Below, piece after piece: positions 27,863 through 37,421 of a stretch of 64,000 bases of DNA. The stretch comes from Bradyrhizobium oligotrophicum S58 (GTDB lineage: Bacteria > Pseudomonadota > Alphaproteobacteria > Rhizobiales > Xanthobacteraceae), in the NCBI RefSeq assembly GCF_000344805.1, contig NC_020453.1, positions 248,001 to 312,000 of the forward strand, in the 5' to 3' direction. Numbering within the stretch: the first letter of the stretch is position 1; each line of letters starts with the position of its first letter. A model generated the notes under the pieces. It saw nothing but the letters and a program-made list of their open reading frames with translations. It searched no databases and was not told the DNA's origin. The position numbers were made by a program, and so were the translations under genes.

Positions 27863-28837
27863 ATGAAAGCCATTCTCTGCTCGGAATTCTGCCAGCCCGA
27901 CGATCTCGTCTTCGCTGACGTGCCTGATCCGGTGGCCGGCGCCGGAGAAGCCGTGATTGCGATCAAGGCCGCGGCGCTGAACTTCTTCGACATCCTGATG
28001 ATCCAGGGCAAGTACCAGATCAAGCCGCCGTTCCCGTTCTCGCCGGGAGCGGAGGTCGCGGGTGTGATCGAGAGCGTCGGCGACGGCGTGACCGATCTGA
28101 AGGTCGGTGATCGCGTGGTCGCCTCCTGCGGGCACAATGGCGCGCGCCAGAAGATCGCGCTGCCGGCGTCGTCGATCGTCAAGATTCCCGACAATCTCGA
28201 TTTCGACCGCGCCGCCGGCATCATCATCATCTACGGCACGGCGCTGCATGCGCTCGAGGATCGCGCGAGCCCGAAGCCGGGCGAGACGCTGGCCGTGCTC
28301 GGTGCCGCCGGCGGCACGGGGCTGGCCGCTTGCGAGCTCGGCAAGCTGATGGGGCTGAAGGTCATTGCCTGCGCGTCGTCGGACGAGAAGCTCGAATTCG
28401 CCAGGCAACATGGCGCGACCTTGACCTTGAACTACGCCAAGGAGGACCTGAAGGAAGGCCTCCGTCGGCTGACCGACGGCAAGGGCGCCGACATCATCTT
28501 CGATCCGGTCGGCGGAGCCTATGCGGAAGCGGCGTTGCGCTCGATCGCCTGGGAAGGCCGCTTCCTGGTGATCGGCTTTGCCGCCGGTGACATCCCGAAG
28601 ATGCCGCTCAACCTCGCGCTGCTCAAGGGCTGCGACATCCGCGGCGTGTTCTGGGGCGCCTGGGCCCGGATCAACCCGGCCAAGAACCGCGCCAATCTCG
28701 AGAAGCTCGTGCAGTGGACGGCCGAAGGCAAGCTGTCGTCCCATGTCGACCGCACCTTCCCGCTGGCGCAGACCGCCGATGCGTTGAAGGTGCTCGCCGG
28801 GCGGCAGGCCATGGGCAAGGTGATCCTGCATCCCTGA
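27863..28837 (+). CDS. NADPH:quinone oxidoreductase family protein
   Basis: This is a zinc-free medium-chain dehydrogenase of 324 residues that likely reduces quinones or enones with NADPH. It has the GroES-like N-terminal half (NFFDILMIQGKYQIKPPFPFSP), the nucleotide motif GAAGGTGLAACEL, and IIFDPVGGAYAEAALR. No structural zinc cysteines are seen. AAGGAG precedes the ATG at 27863. The frame is open upstream of this start but without family similarity. Confidence 0.88.
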   Translation: MKAILCSEFCQPDDLVFADVPDPVAGAGEAVIAIKAAALNFFDILMIQGKYQIKPPFPFSPGAEVAGVIESVGDGVTDLKVGDRVVASCGHNGARQKIALPASSIVKIPDNLDFDRAAGIIIIYGTALHALEDRASPKPGETLAVLGAAGGTGLAACELGKLMGLKVIACASSDEKLEFARQHGATLTLNYAKEDLKEGLRRLTDGKGADIIFDPVGGAYAEAALRSIAWEGRFLVIGFAAGDIPKMPLNLALLKGCDIRGVFWGAWARINPAKNRANLEKLVQWTAEGKLSSHVDRTFPLAQTADALKVLAGRQAMGKVILHP

Positions 28838-29319
28838 GAGCGGGCTCGGACGTCGGGCCACAGCGGAATGCCTCGATCGCGAAACTAAGCGGGGCTGACC
28901 TCGACGGCGACTGCACGTCATGCGGGTGCGAATCCTGCGCTCAACCTGATGGCGTCGGTCGCGCAGGGCTGCGATGCCACCGGGAGGCCAGGAAATTGCA
29001 ACCTGAAGCCGAATTTAACAAAAACGAGCGTTTCTTGGTTAACGCAACCGCGGTCGATTGTGGCAGGGTTAATTTCGTAGCTTGGCTATTGTTATTTCGA
29101 TGTTTCTGGATTTGCTGCCACGCGAATTCGCACGTGCGTCGCCACAATCAGATCAAAATATTTCCAGAATCATGCCGGGTCTCGTCCACTTTTAGTCGGA
29201 TTCAATTAGTCAATTAGTTGTCGGCAGTGGGGTGCCTCTAGCAATCGTGACGTGTCTCGAGCTTCTGACGGGCTCGGGACAAAAAGTATGTTGCGTGAAG
29301 TGAGATGGGGAATAAGGCC
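28838..29319. other. AT-richer intergenic region, no gene seen
   Basis: About 480 bases follow the quinone oxidoreductase gene. The stretch 28990-29220 is clearly poorer in GC than its surroundings and holds repeated TTAAC/GTTAA-like words (TGGTTAACGC and GGGTTAATTTC). It is a likely promoter region for the membrane protein downstream. No repeat element or RNA gene was recognised. Confidence 0.5.
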
Positions 29320-30315
29320 ATGGCTGAGCGGACGACGCGCGGGCGGTTCAACGACAGAAGTCTATCCAGTCCTGATTTCAGGCCTTTCCCGGACGATCCT
29401 CCTCAGGAACGCCCGTCGAATTATCGGTTCGGCAGGTCGGCTCCGGAGCAATATCCCTCCGACGAATCGATGCCGATGTTCCTCTCCGAATATGAGAGCG
29501 GCAACCAGATCGAGAGCACCGAATTCGAGGACCAGTGGCCAGCGCGCGCCCGCCGCACCTCCATCTCGTCACGAATTCTGCTCGCCGTGGTGGCGGCCGC
29601 GGGTGTCGCCGTGCTGTTCGCCTTGGTCACCTCGGATGCGACGCGCGATCTGATCGCCAGCGCCAAGGCATCCATGGTCGGCTCCGCGCCGGATCCGACC
29701 GCTCCGCCTCAGGCGAGCGGCACTCAGTTGACCGCGCGGGACATGCAGCTGAACGAACCTGCGCGGTTGGCCCCCGAGCCGCCGGCTGCGGTGGCGCCGG
29801 TGCAGACCGCCGCCGTCGCTCCGACCCGCGACGACATCGCCAACGCCTATCAGACCGCTCTGCAGAACCGCGTCGTTACGCCGCCTGCTCCCGCTGCGCC
29901 CAGCGTGGCCACCGCGCCGGCTGCGCCGTCGGCGATGGCGCCATCGTCCATCAACTCCCCGGGTGCCGGAGCTGCGATCGTCGCGCCCGGTCTGGGCTCG
30001 GTCACGGCCGCGCCGCCGCCGGCCCAGGCGCGCCGGTTGGATCCGGATGAGCTCGCCGGCATCATGAAGCGCGCCAAGGGGCTGCTCGTGGCCGGCGACA
30101 TTCCATCCGCCCGCCTGTTGCTCGAGCGTGCGGCCGAAGCTCAGGAGCCGGCCGCAGCGCTGATGCTGGCGCAGACCTACGATCCCCACGTGCTGGGAAC
30201 GAAGGACATCCGCAACATCAACGCCGATCCCGCCGCGGCGCGTAATTGGTACCGCCGCGCGGCCCAGCTCGGCTCGTCGGAAGCGCAGCGCCGGCTCGAT
30301 CAGCTGCAGAACTGA
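29320..30315 (+). CDS. Membrane-anchored protein with C-terminal Sel1/TPR-like region
   Basis: The product of about 331 residues has a polar N-terminal region of about 80 residues and one membrane helix (SRILLAVVAAAGVAVLFALV). A long alanine/proline linker leads to a C-terminal helical repeat segment. That segment (GIMKRAKGLLVAGDIPSARLLLERAAE, then DPAAARNWYRRAAQLGSSEAQRRL) has the AxxWYRRAAxLG pattern of Sel1-like repeats, placed in the periplasm by the predicted topology. Function is unknown. The ATG at 29320 has GGGGA eight bases upstream; an ATG at 29305 is possible. Confidence 0.72.
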   Translation: MAERTTRGRFNDRSLSSPDFRPFPDDPPQERPSNYRFGRSAPEQYPSDESMPMFLSEYESGNQIESTEFEDQWPARARRTSISSRILLAVVAAAGVAVLFALVTSDATRDLIASAKASMVGSAPDPTAPPQASGTQLTARDMQLNEPARLAPEPPAAVAPVQTAAVAPTRDDIANAYQTALQNRVVTPPAPAAPSVATAPAAPSAMAPSSINSPGAGAAIVAPGLGSVTAAPPPAQARRLDPDELAGIMKRAKGLLVAGDIPSARLLLERAAEAQEPAAALMLAQTYDPHVLGTKDIRNINADPAAARNWYRRAAQLGSSEAQRRLDQLQN

Positions 30316-30460
30316 ACCTGCGTGACGGCAGTGATGCCGCCGCGTTTCATTTTTTTGTTTCACGCATGATTTCGAGTCGTTCATGGGCAACGCTGGTCGA
30401 TCTCTGGCGCTGCACGCGTTTGGCCCACAATCATGTGCCAGCTGTAATCAAGGGGGACAC

Positions 30461-31636
30461 ATGCGACGTCTGATTGGAGCGGCGGTGGCCGCAATGATGA
30501 TAGCGTGCGGATTTTCGGCCCACGCCGAAGAAGGCGAGTTCGACCCGGCCAAGGTCAGCGACAGCTTGAAAGCGATTTTCCAGTTCGGCTCGGTGCAGAC
30601 CAAGCAGGCGCTCAACGCCAACACGGTGACGCTGATCACCGGCACCATCGGCGGCACCTATGTGCAGTTCGGCGCTGACCTGGCCTCCTTGCTCGACGAC
30701 GGCAACAGCCTGCGTGTGCTGCCGATCGTCGGCCGCGGCTCGGTGCAGAGCGTCGCCGACATCCTGTTCCTGCAGGGCGTCGACCTCGGCGTCGTCCGCG
30801 CCGACACGCTCGACTATCTCGAGCGCAAGGGCTTCGCCAAGGACATCAAGAAGCAGTTCACCTACGTCACCAAGCTGTACAATGAGGAAATGCAGGTCAT
30901 TGCGCCGCGCGCGGTGCGCAACCTGCGCGACCTCGAAGGTCGCCGGGTCAGCGTCGACCTGCCGAATGGCGGCACCTTCGTCACCGCGCTGACCGTGTTC
31001 GAGCGGCTTGGGCTGCGGGCGAACTTCCTCTACATCGAGCAGCGCATCGCGATGGAGAAGCTGAAGCGGGGCGAGCTCGACGCAGTCATCGTTGTCGGCG
31101 GCAAGCCCTACAAGTCGGTCTCGACCTTCGTGAACGACGGCCGCTTCCATCTCGTCAACGTCGATTACGACCGGCCGCTGCAGACCGACTATTTGCCGGC
31201 GACGTTGACCGCCAAGGACTATCCGAACCTGATCGCCGAGGGCGAGAAGGTCGATACGATCGCGGTCCCGGCCGTGCTTGCAGCCTATAACTGGGCGCCG
31301 AACACGGATCGCTATCGCAAGCTCGCGACCTTCGTCGACGCCTTCTTCACCAAGTTTCCGGCGTTCCAGAACCCGCCCTTCCATCCGAAGTGGAAGGAGG
31401 TCTCGCTCTCGGCACCGCTCGCCGGCTGGCAGCGGTTGCCGTCCGCCAGCAAATGGCTCGAGACCCATTCGATGGAAGGCGCGCAAAGGGACCGCTTCGA
31501 CGATTTCCTGAAGCAGAGCAGTTCGGGCAAGGGCCTGCAGAGCGAAGCCGACCGCGAGGCGCTGTTCAAGCAGTACCAGGCCTGGGAGGCCGAGAAGACC
31601 GGCAACGCCCGAGCGCAGGCGCGCCCTCAGCGCTGA
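30461..31636 (+). CDS. TAXI-family (TRAP-type) periplasmic solute-binding protein
   Basis: The 391-residue product has a signal peptide (MRRLIGAAVAAMMIACGFSAHA, cut before EEGEF) and a TAXI/NMT1-type binding fold. The pieces are TLITGTIGGTYVQFGADLAS, LPIVGRGSVQSVADILFLQGVDLGVVRADTL and GRRVSVDLPNGGTFVTALTVF. Such proteins feed TRAP transporters, but no TRAP permease gene is nearby. AAGGGGG precedes the ATG at 30461; the longer frame upstream lacks a signal peptide at its start. A strong terminator follows. Confidence 0.82.
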   Translation: MRRLIGAAVAAMMIACGFSAHAEEGEFDPAKVSDSLKAIFQFGSVQTKQALNANTVTLITGTIGGTYVQFGADLASLLDDGNSLRVLPIVGRGSVQSVADILFLQGVDLGVVRADTLDYLERKGFAKDIKKQFTYVTKLYNEEMQVIAPRAVRNLRDLEGRRVSVDLPNGGTFVTALTVFERLGLRANFLYIEQRIAMEKLKRGELDAVIVVGGKPYKSVSTFVNDGRFHLVNVDYDRPLQTDYLPATLTAKDYPNLIAEGEKVDTIAVPAVLAAYNWAPNTDRYRKLATFVDAFFTKFPAFQNPPFHPKWKEVSLSAPLAGWQRLPSASKWLETHSMEGAQRDRFDDFLKQSSSGKGLQSEADREALFKQYQAWEAEKTGNARAQARPQR

Positions 31637-31672
31637 GCCGGCGCATCGCGTCTGGCTACGACTCGCTCAAAT

Positions 31673-31702
31673 AAAAAAGCCCCGCTCGCGCGGGGCTTTT
31701 TT
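31673..31702. terminator. Bidirectional Rho-independent terminator
   Basis: GCCCCGC and GCGGGGC form a stem around TCGC, with six A before and six T after. It therefore works for the TAXI gene from the left and for the DUF1232 gene from the right, which converge here. Confidence 0.93.
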
Positions 31703-31749
31703 GCTGTCGGACTGAGAGGCCTCAGAGCCTGGCGTCGGCCCGCGGATCA

Positions 31750-32163
31750 TCAAGCGTCCTGGCCGGCCTTCTCGGCATCGAAATCCTTGTCGGCGTCGAG
31801 GCGCGCAAGCACGGCGCGGGCGGCCGCATGATGGTCGGGCGTGATGTGCGAGGCCACCATCCGGATGGCGGTGGCCAGCACGGCCGCATCGTCGGTGAAG
31901 CCGAGGACCGGCATCACGTCGGGCAGGAAGTCGAACGGCAGGATGAAATAGGCGATGGCGCCGAGCAGGGCGACCTGCACATGCCGCGGCGTCTCCTTGT
32001 CGAATGCGCAGTAATAGGCGGCGAGCAGGTCCTCGGCGAACGGGATTCTGGCGACGACCTGCTTGAACTTGCTCCAGAACCGGCGGCGAACGCTGTCGCG
32101 ATCCCGCGCCAGCCGGTCGGCAGGCTCGAAGCCAACGCTGTAATCGGTCGTATCGGACGCCAT
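31750..32163 (-). CDS. DUF1232 (YkvA) family membrane protein
   Basis: The 137-residue product has the DUF1232 core: a hydrophobic segment VALLGAIAYFILPFDFLPDVMPVLGFTDD, which dips into the membrane and carries the IxPxDxxPD-type motif. Conserved histidines HITPDHHAAA follow. Function is unknown; members include YkvA. The ATG at 32163 has GGAGAGAA nine bases upstream, and earlier codons to 32241 lack support. Confidence 0.85.
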   Translation of the reverse strand: MASDTTDYSVGFEPADRLARDRDSVRRRFWSKFKQVVARIPFAEDLLAAYYCAFDKETPRHVQVALLGAIAYFILPFDFLPDVMPVLGFTDDAAVLATAIRMVASHITPDHHAAARAVLARLDADKDFDAEKAGQDA

Positions 32164-32264
32164 GCCTGTTCTCTCCACGACGGGAGGCGCCGCAGGTGCG
32201 GACCTCACACCGTCATGTGGGGATGACCGCGTGTGCCGCAAGTTGCCTGCGCGCGACCGAGAGC

Positions 32265-32567
32265 TCAGCCGCCCTTTGCCGCTGCGATCACGTCCATCGC
32301 CCCGGCGAGCTCGATGTCGCGCACGGTCACGCCGCCCGCGTCATGCGTCGCGAGCACGACCTCGACGGTGCGGTAGACGTTGCGCCATTCGGGATGATGG
32401 TCGCGCTTCTCAGCCACGAGGGCGACCCGGGTCATGAAGCCGAAAGCTTCGTTGAAGTCCGCGAAGGTGAAGGTGCGGGTGATGGCCTCGCGGCCGCTCA
32501 TCTCGGTCCAGCCGGGAAGCTCCCGCAGAGCGCTGGCCCGTGCCTCTGCCGACAGTCGCTGCACCAT
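32265..32567 (-). CDS. 4a-hydroxytetrahydrobiopterin dehydratase (pterin-4a-carbinolamine dehydratase)
   Basis: The enzyme dehydrates 4a-hydroxytetrahydropterin to recycle the pterin cofactor. The 100-residue product has the signature [20 protein letters not shown] with the catalytic histidines, and the [16 protein letters not shown] helix. GGAGG six bases before the ATG at 32567 fixes the start. No phenylalanine hydroxylase gene lies nearby. Confidence 0.93.
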   Translation of the reverse strand: MVQRLSAEARASALRELPGWTEMSGREAITRTFTFADFNEAFGFMTRVALVAEKRDHHPEWRNVYRTVEVVLATHDAGGVTVRDIELAGAMDVIAAAKGG

Positions 32568-32874
32568 CTCAACCTCCGATTCATCCAAACGAACCGCCCC
32601 CGCAGTCCAACGCATCCGGACCTCTACGGTGCCCGCAGCCGGCAGGACGCTCCCAGCTGCGTCGCCACTTTAGCAGAAACGGCCTCCGGATCAGAGCCTT
32701 GGGACCCAAGCCGACGCGGTTCGGCCATGGAACCGCCCGGTTGGTCACTCACTCGGGCCCCGCTAACCATGACGCAGATGTCACCCCGGAGCGAAAAGAA
32801 TTTTGCTACAGTTTGGCTCTAGCGAAGGACGATGCCGGACAAGGCTGCGCGTGGCGCCGCTCTCAGGCGATCGG
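32568..32874. other. Divergent intergenic region, no gene seen
   Basis: These 307 bases separate the pterin dehydratase gene from the divergent TAXI-like gene. They probably hold both promoters. A sequence AATTTTGCTACAGTTTGGCTCTAGCG near 32800 is the AT-richest part. No repeat or RNA was recognised. Confidence 0.45.
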
Positions 32875-34290
32875 ATGACCGGAGGACCGGACCTGGCAGA
32901 CCCCCAGACCACGCCAGCGCAGCGCTCGCAGATGCGCCCTGCCGTGTTCATCGTCATCGCCGGGATCCTCGCGATCGTCGGTGCGCTGGCGGGCGCCTAT
33001 TATTTCGCGATGCGGCCCGTGGTGCTGAAGATCGCCGTCGGTCCACCCGCCAGCGACGACCTCAAGGTCGTCCAGGCGTTGACCCAGGCCTTTGCCCAAT
33101 CCCACGCCTCCGTTCGGCTGCGGCCGGTGCCGACCGAGGGGGCGGGAGAGAGCGCGCAGGCGCTGGCAGCCGGCAAGGTCGATCTCGCGATCGTGCGCGG
33201 CGACCTCGAGGTCCCGAAGAACGCGCAGGCCGTTGCGACCCTGCGCAAGAACGTCGCCGTGCTCTGGGTGCCCGCGGCCGCCAAGGGCAAGGGCCGCAAG
33301 GGCGCCGCCAAGATCACCAAGATCTCGCAGCTCGCAGGCCATAAGGTCGGCATCATCGGCCGGACGCCGGCCAATGCCAATCTGCTGAAGGTGATCCTGC
33401 ACCAATACGGCGTCGATGCCGCCAAGGTCGAGATCGTGCAGTTTCCGATCACCGAAGCAGCGGAAGCCGTCCGCAGCCAGAAGGCCGACGTCTATCTCGC
33501 GGCGGGCCCGATCAACAGCAAGATCACGGCGGACGCCGTCGCGGCCGCGAGCAAGGACGGCGGGACTGCGACCTTCCTGGCGATCGACTCGGCCGAAGCC
33601 ATCGCGCAGAACCATCCCGAATATGAGGCGGCCGAGATTCCGGCCGGCGCCTTCGGCGGTGCGCCGGACCGTCCCGAGGAGGAAGTCAAGACGATCAGCT
33701 TCAACCACCACATCGTCGCGCGCAAAGGCCTGGCCGATTCGACGGTGTCGACGTTCACCCACCAGCTGTTCTCGGTGCGCCAGCAATTGTTGTCGGAGTT
33801 TCCGCTCGCGGCCAAGATCGAGACCCCGGACACCGACAAGGACGCCGCCATCCCCGCGCATCCGGGCGCCGCGGCGTTCGTCGACGGCGAGGAGAAGACG
33901 TTCCTCGACCGCTACAGCGACTACATCTGGTGGGGTCTGATGGCGCTGTCGGCGATGGGCTCGGCCGGCGCCTGGTTCGCGGGCTACCTCAAGCGCGACG
34001 AGCGGACGATCAACAGCTCGCTGCGTGACCGGCTGCTGGAGATGATCACGATCGCGCGCAAGAGCGACTCGACCGAGGAACTCGACCAGTTGCAGGGCGA
34101 GGCCGACGAGATCCTGCGCAACACGCTGACCTGTTTCGAGGACGGCGCGATCGAGCACGCCGCGCTCACGGCGTTCAACATTGCGCTCGAGCAGTTCCAC
34201 AACGCGGTCGCCGACCGCAAGCTGATCCTGATGAGCATGCCGGCCAACCTGCAGCGCACCGGAGCGCAATTACGCGCCGCCGGCAGCTGA
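32875..34290 (+). CDS. Membrane-anchored TAXI-like binding protein with cytosolic helical tail
   Basis: The 471-residue product has an N-terminal membrane helix (PAVFIVIAGILAIVGALAGAYYF), a periplasmic TAXI/NMT1-like domain (KIAVGPPASDDLKVVQALTQAF, AGHKVGIIGRTPANANLLKVIL), and a second helix near 355-375 (IWWGLMALSAMGSAGAWFAGYL). A charged helical tail of about 100 residues follows and should lie in the cytosol. Such a two-helix layout suggests a sensing rather than a transport role; this is inference. The start at ATG 32875 is weakly supported by a ribosome binding site. Confidence 0.75.
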   Translation: MTGGPDLADPQTTPAQRSQMRPAVFIVIAGILAIVGALAGAYYFAMRPVVLKIAVGPPASDDLKVVQALTQAFAQSHASVRLRPVPTEGAGESAQALAAGKVDLAIVRGDLEVPKNAQAVATLRKNVAVLWVPAAAKGKGRKGAAKITKISQLAGHKVGIIGRTPANANLLKVILHQYGVDAAKVEIVQFPITEAAEAVRSQKADVYLAAGPINSKITADAVAAASKDGGTATFLAIDSAEAIAQNHPEYEAAEIPAGAFGGAPDRPEEEVKTISFNHHIVARKGLADSTVSTFTHQLFSVRQQLLSEFPLAAKIETPDTDKDAAIPAHPGAAAFVDGEEKTFLDRYSDYIWWGLMALSAMGSAGAWFAGYLKRDERTINSSLRDRLLEMITIARKSDSTEELDQLQGEADEILRNTLTCFEDGAIEHAALTAFNIALEQFHNAVADRKLILMSMPANLQRTGAQLRAAGS

Positions 34291-34428
34291 CGCCGCATCA
34301 CGCGAAACGGGCCACCTCGTCGCGAGCCGGCCGGGCTCGTCCGTGTAATTCCAGCGTCATCAATCTTTCCTAGGTCTGCCCAGCCTTGGCGCGCGCCTGT
34401 TCCCCCGCGCCATCACCAGGAGACCCGC

Positions 34429-36003
34429 ATGACGCTTCGAATCGTCCCGCCGCAGACCCGCAGACTGTCCCGCCGCCGCTTTCTGTCGACCGCCGCCGCG
34501 GCTGGCGTCACGACCCTGTCGATGCCCTATCTGAGCCGCGCGGCGGATCGGCCGCAGGTCACCCATGGCGTCCAGTCCGGCGACGTCGGCATGGATGGCG
34601 GCGTGGTCTGGGCGCGGGCCGACCGGCCCTCGCAGATGACGGTGGAGGTGGCGACGACGGAGTCGTTCAAGGACGCGCGGGCGCTGCCGCCGATCGCGGC
34701 GCTGCCCGAAAGCGACTTCACGGCCAAGATGCTGCTGGGGAATCTGCCGAGCGGCCAGGACATCTTCTACCGCGTCAAATTCCGCGACCTGTCGCATACC
34801 GCGGTCGAAAGCGAGGCCGTGGTCGGTCGCTTCCGCACCGCGCCGGGCAACAAGCGCGACGTCTCGTTCGTCTGGGGCGGCGACGTCGCGGGGCAGGGCT
34901 GGGGCATCAACCCCGACGACGGCGGCATGTTCACCTTCGCCACGATGAAGAAGCACCGGCCGGATTTCTTCCTGCATTCCGGCGACACCATCTATGCCGA
35001 CGGCCCGATCCAGTCCGAGGTGAAGCTGCCGGACAACAAGGTCTGGAAGAACCTGACCGTGCAGGAAAAGGCCAAGGTCGCCGAGACGCTCGACGAATTC
35101 CGCGCCGCCCACAAGTACAATTTCCTCGACGAGAACGTCCGCAGCTTCAACGCCGAGGTGCCGATCTTCGTGCAGTGGGACGATCACGAGGTGACCAACA
35201 ACTGGTCGACCTCCAAGGAGCTGCCCGGCAGCTACAAGGAGCGCAACATCCAGCTGCTCGCGGCGCGCGCGGCCCGCGCCTTTCACGAAATGTATCCGAT
35301 GCGCGAAAGCATCGTCGAGCCGGGCCGGGTCTATCGCACCATCAATTACGGCCCGCTTCTCGACGTGTTCGTGCTCGACGAGCGCAGCTATCGTGCCGCC
35401 AACGGCGCGAACGACCAGACGACCTATGGACCCGATGCCTATTTCATAGGGCCGGAGCAGATGCGCTGGCTCAAGCAGGCGCTGCTCAACTCGCGCGCGA
35501 CCTGGAAGGTGATCGCGTCCGACATGCCGCTCAGCCTGATCGTCTATGACGATGCCGCCAACAGGAAAGGCTCGGAGGCCTTCGCGCAAGGCGACGGTCC
35601 GGCGCGCGGCCGCGAGCTCGAGATCGCCGAGATCCTGCGCTTCATCAAGACGGCTCCGATCCAGAACACGGTGTGGCTGACGGCCGACGTGCACTACGCG
35701 GCGGCGCATTACTACGACCCGAACAAGGCCCAGTTCCAGGACTTCGAGCCGTTCTGGGAGTTCGTTTCGGGTCCGTTGCATGCCGGCACGTTCGGTCCGA
35801 ACGAGCTCGACAACACGTTCGGTCCCGAGTTGCGCTTCATCAAGGCGCCCGGTCTCGACAAGCAGAACCTGCCGCCCTCGGCCGGCATGCAGTTCTTCGG
35901 TCACGTCAAGATCGACGGCGCCAGCGGCCAGATGACCGTGACCCTGCGCGATCGCGCCGACGTCGCGCTGTGGTCGACCACGCTCGATCCGAAGCTGGGC
36001 TAA
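34429..36003 (+). CDS. Alkaline phosphatase D family protein (PhoD)
   Basis: This is a periplasmic metallophosphoesterase of 524 residues that releases phosphate from mono- or diesters. The Tat signal RRLSRRRFLSTAAAAGV is at the N-terminus. The PhoD domain shows the metal-site blocks GGDVAGQGWG, HSGDTIYADGP, QWDDHEVTNNW and TADVHYAAAHYYDP. AGGAGA lies upstream of the ATG at 34429. In related bacteria phoD is induced by phosphate starvation; I did not find a clear Pho box in the short upstream gap. Confidence 0.92.
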   Translation: MTLRIVPPQTRRLSRRRFLSTAAAAGVTTLSMPYLSRAADRPQVTHGVQSGDVGMDGGVVWARADRPSQMTVEVATTESFKDARALPPIAALPESDFTAKMLLGNLPSGQDIFYRVKFRDLSHTAVESEAVVGRFRTAPGNKRDVSFVWGGDVAGQGWGINPDDGGMFTFATMKKHRPDFFLHSGDTIYADGPIQSEVKLPDNKVWKNLTVQEKAKVAETLDEFRAAHKYNFLDENVRSFNAEVPIFVQWDDHEVTNNWSTSKELPGSYKERNIQLLAARAARAFHEMYPMRESIVEPGRVYRTINYGPLLDVFVLDERSYRAANGANDQTTYGPDAYFIGPEQMRWLKQALLNSRATWKVIASDMPLSLIVYDDAANRKGSEAFAQGDGPARGRELEIAEILRFIKTAPIQNTVWLTADVHYAAAHYYDPNKAQFQDFEPFWEFVSGPLHAGTFGPNELDNTFGPELRFIKAPGLDKQNLPPSAGMQFFGHVKIDGASGQMTVTLRDRADVALWSTTLDPKLG

Positions 36004-36022
36004 AGGCCCGCTTCCGGATCGG

Positions 36023-36421
36023 CTAGGACGGAGGCTGCGGCGGCAACTCATCGCGCCGTCGCAGCACCGCCTCCAATGCATCGGTCGGGCACGGCTTCGG
36101 CAGCCGCGGCCGGTCGGCGAATGCGGCCGGCACGCGGTCGGCGCCATAGCCGGTCGAGAATGCGAAGGGAATGCCGAGCGTTGCCAGTCGCTCGGCGATG
36201 GCGAAGCTCTTTTCACGCACCAGGCCGACATCGAGCAGGGCGAACTGGGGCGCGCGCTCCTCGATCATGGCGAGCGCGGTCGCGACATTGGCCGCAACCC
36301 TGATGTCGCCAATGCCGAGTTCGGTGATGGTGTCTTCCAAACCGAGCGCAATGATGGGGTCGTCTTCGACGACCAGCACATGCTGATAGAGCTCGGGCAC
36401 GCTGGATTGCGAGCTGGTCAT
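36023..36421 (-). CDS. Single-domain response regulator (receiver only)
   Basis: The 132-residue product is a receiver domain without an output domain. It has VLVVEDDPIIALGLED (acidic pocket), FALLDVGLVREKSFA with the likely phospho-aspartate, and PKPCPTDAL in place of the KPF/KPY motif. Such proteins often act as stand-alone phosphate sinks or partners of HWE-type kinases. The gene converges with phoD and is divergent from the Crp/Fnr gene. The ATG at 36421 is chosen because similarity begins after it. Confidence 0.85.
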   Translation of the reverse strand: MTSSQSSVPELYQHVLVVEDDPIIALGLEDTITELGIGDIRVAANVATALAMIEERAPQFALLDVGLVREKSFAIAERLATLGIPFAFSTGYGADRVPAAFADRPRLPKPCPTDALEAVLRRRDELPPQPPS

Positions 36422-36588
36422 GGGATCTGCGGGTTCCAGGATGAGGGGATGGCCCCCGCAGCCGGCGCCTCCTCTTGAGCGCGCTGGCGGGTTCCTGGAA
36501 CCAAGGCAGCATATCAGAGTTCCTCTGTCGGTGCACTTGTGAACACAAGGCGCACGTATCACGCACATGCGTAGCGCGGGGGATCACG

Positions 36589-37350
36589 ATGCTGAGCCAA
36601 GGTGTGACGACGCTTGCCCGGGAGCGGCCCTACAACAACCTGCTGCGGCGGCTGAGTCCGGCCGACTACGCGCTGATCTCGCCCTATATGTCAGAGGACG
36701 AGGCGGTGCCGAATGATCTCCTCTACAGCCCCGGGGACGACGTGCAGGTGGTGCATTTTCCCTGCGGGCCGGCGCTCACCTCCTATCTCGTCCCGAATGA
36801 GGATGGCCGTGACGTCGAGACCATCCTCGTTGGCCGCGAGGGCGCCGTCGGGGGGATCGTCAGCGAAGGCTTCCTGCCGGCCTATACCCGCATCGTCGTC
36901 AAGTTCGGCGGACCATTCGCAAGGCTCCCGCTGTCGCGTCTGGCCGCCGCCAAGCTGCAATCGAAGACGCTGCGCAACGTGTTCGCGCGCTATGCCGATT
37001 GCATGCTGGCGCAGATGTTCCAGTCGACCGCCTGCAACGCGATCCATTCGATCGAGCAGCGCACCGCGAAGTGGATCGTGGCGGCGATGGACCGCACCGA
37101 TGGCGAGCCGATCGTGCCGCTGACGCATGAGCAGCTCGCGACGCTGCTCGGGGTCGGCCGCAGCTATGTCAGCCGGGTCGTCCAGACCTTCCGCGCCGAG
37201 GGCATTCTCGATACCCGGCGCGGCGCCTTCATGGTGCGGGACTTCGACGCCCTGAAGCGCCGCTCCTGCCTGTGCAACGAGGCGGTCAAGACCCATTTCG
37301 AGGAGGTCCTGCGCGGCGTCTATCCGACCGAGCAGGCCGCGGCGAGCTGA
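36589..37350 (+). CDS. Crp/Fnr family transcriptional regulator
   Basis: The 253-residue product has a cyclic-nucleotide-binding-like domain (NDLLYSPGDDVQVVHFPCGPALTSYL) and a C-terminal winged helix-turn-helix (LTHEQLATLLGVGRSYVSRVVQTF). Residues that bind cAMP in Crp are not evident, nor is the N-terminal cysteine set of Fnr. CLCNE follows the DNA-binding domain. GGGGA precedes the ATG. It is divergent from the receiver gene and lies 71 bases before the Lgt-like operon, which it may control. Confidence 0.88.
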   Translation: MLSQGVTTLARERPYNNLLRRLSPADYALISPYMSEDEAVPNDLLYSPGDDVQVVHFPCGPALTSYLVPNEDGRDVETILVGREGAVGGIVSEGFLPAYTRIVVKFGGPFARLPLSRLAAAKLQSKTLRNVFARYADCMLAQMFQSTACNAIHSIEQRTAKWIVAAMDRTDGEPIVPLTHEQLATLLGVGRSYVSRVVQTFRAEGILDTRRGAFMVRDFDALKRRSCLCNEAVKTHFEEVLRGVYPTEQAAAS

Positions 37351-37421
37351 CGTCCGCACACGTCATTGCCTTTTCCGTGTGGAACTTGCCATAGTCCGGC
37401 AGACAGCCGGGCGATGGAGTC

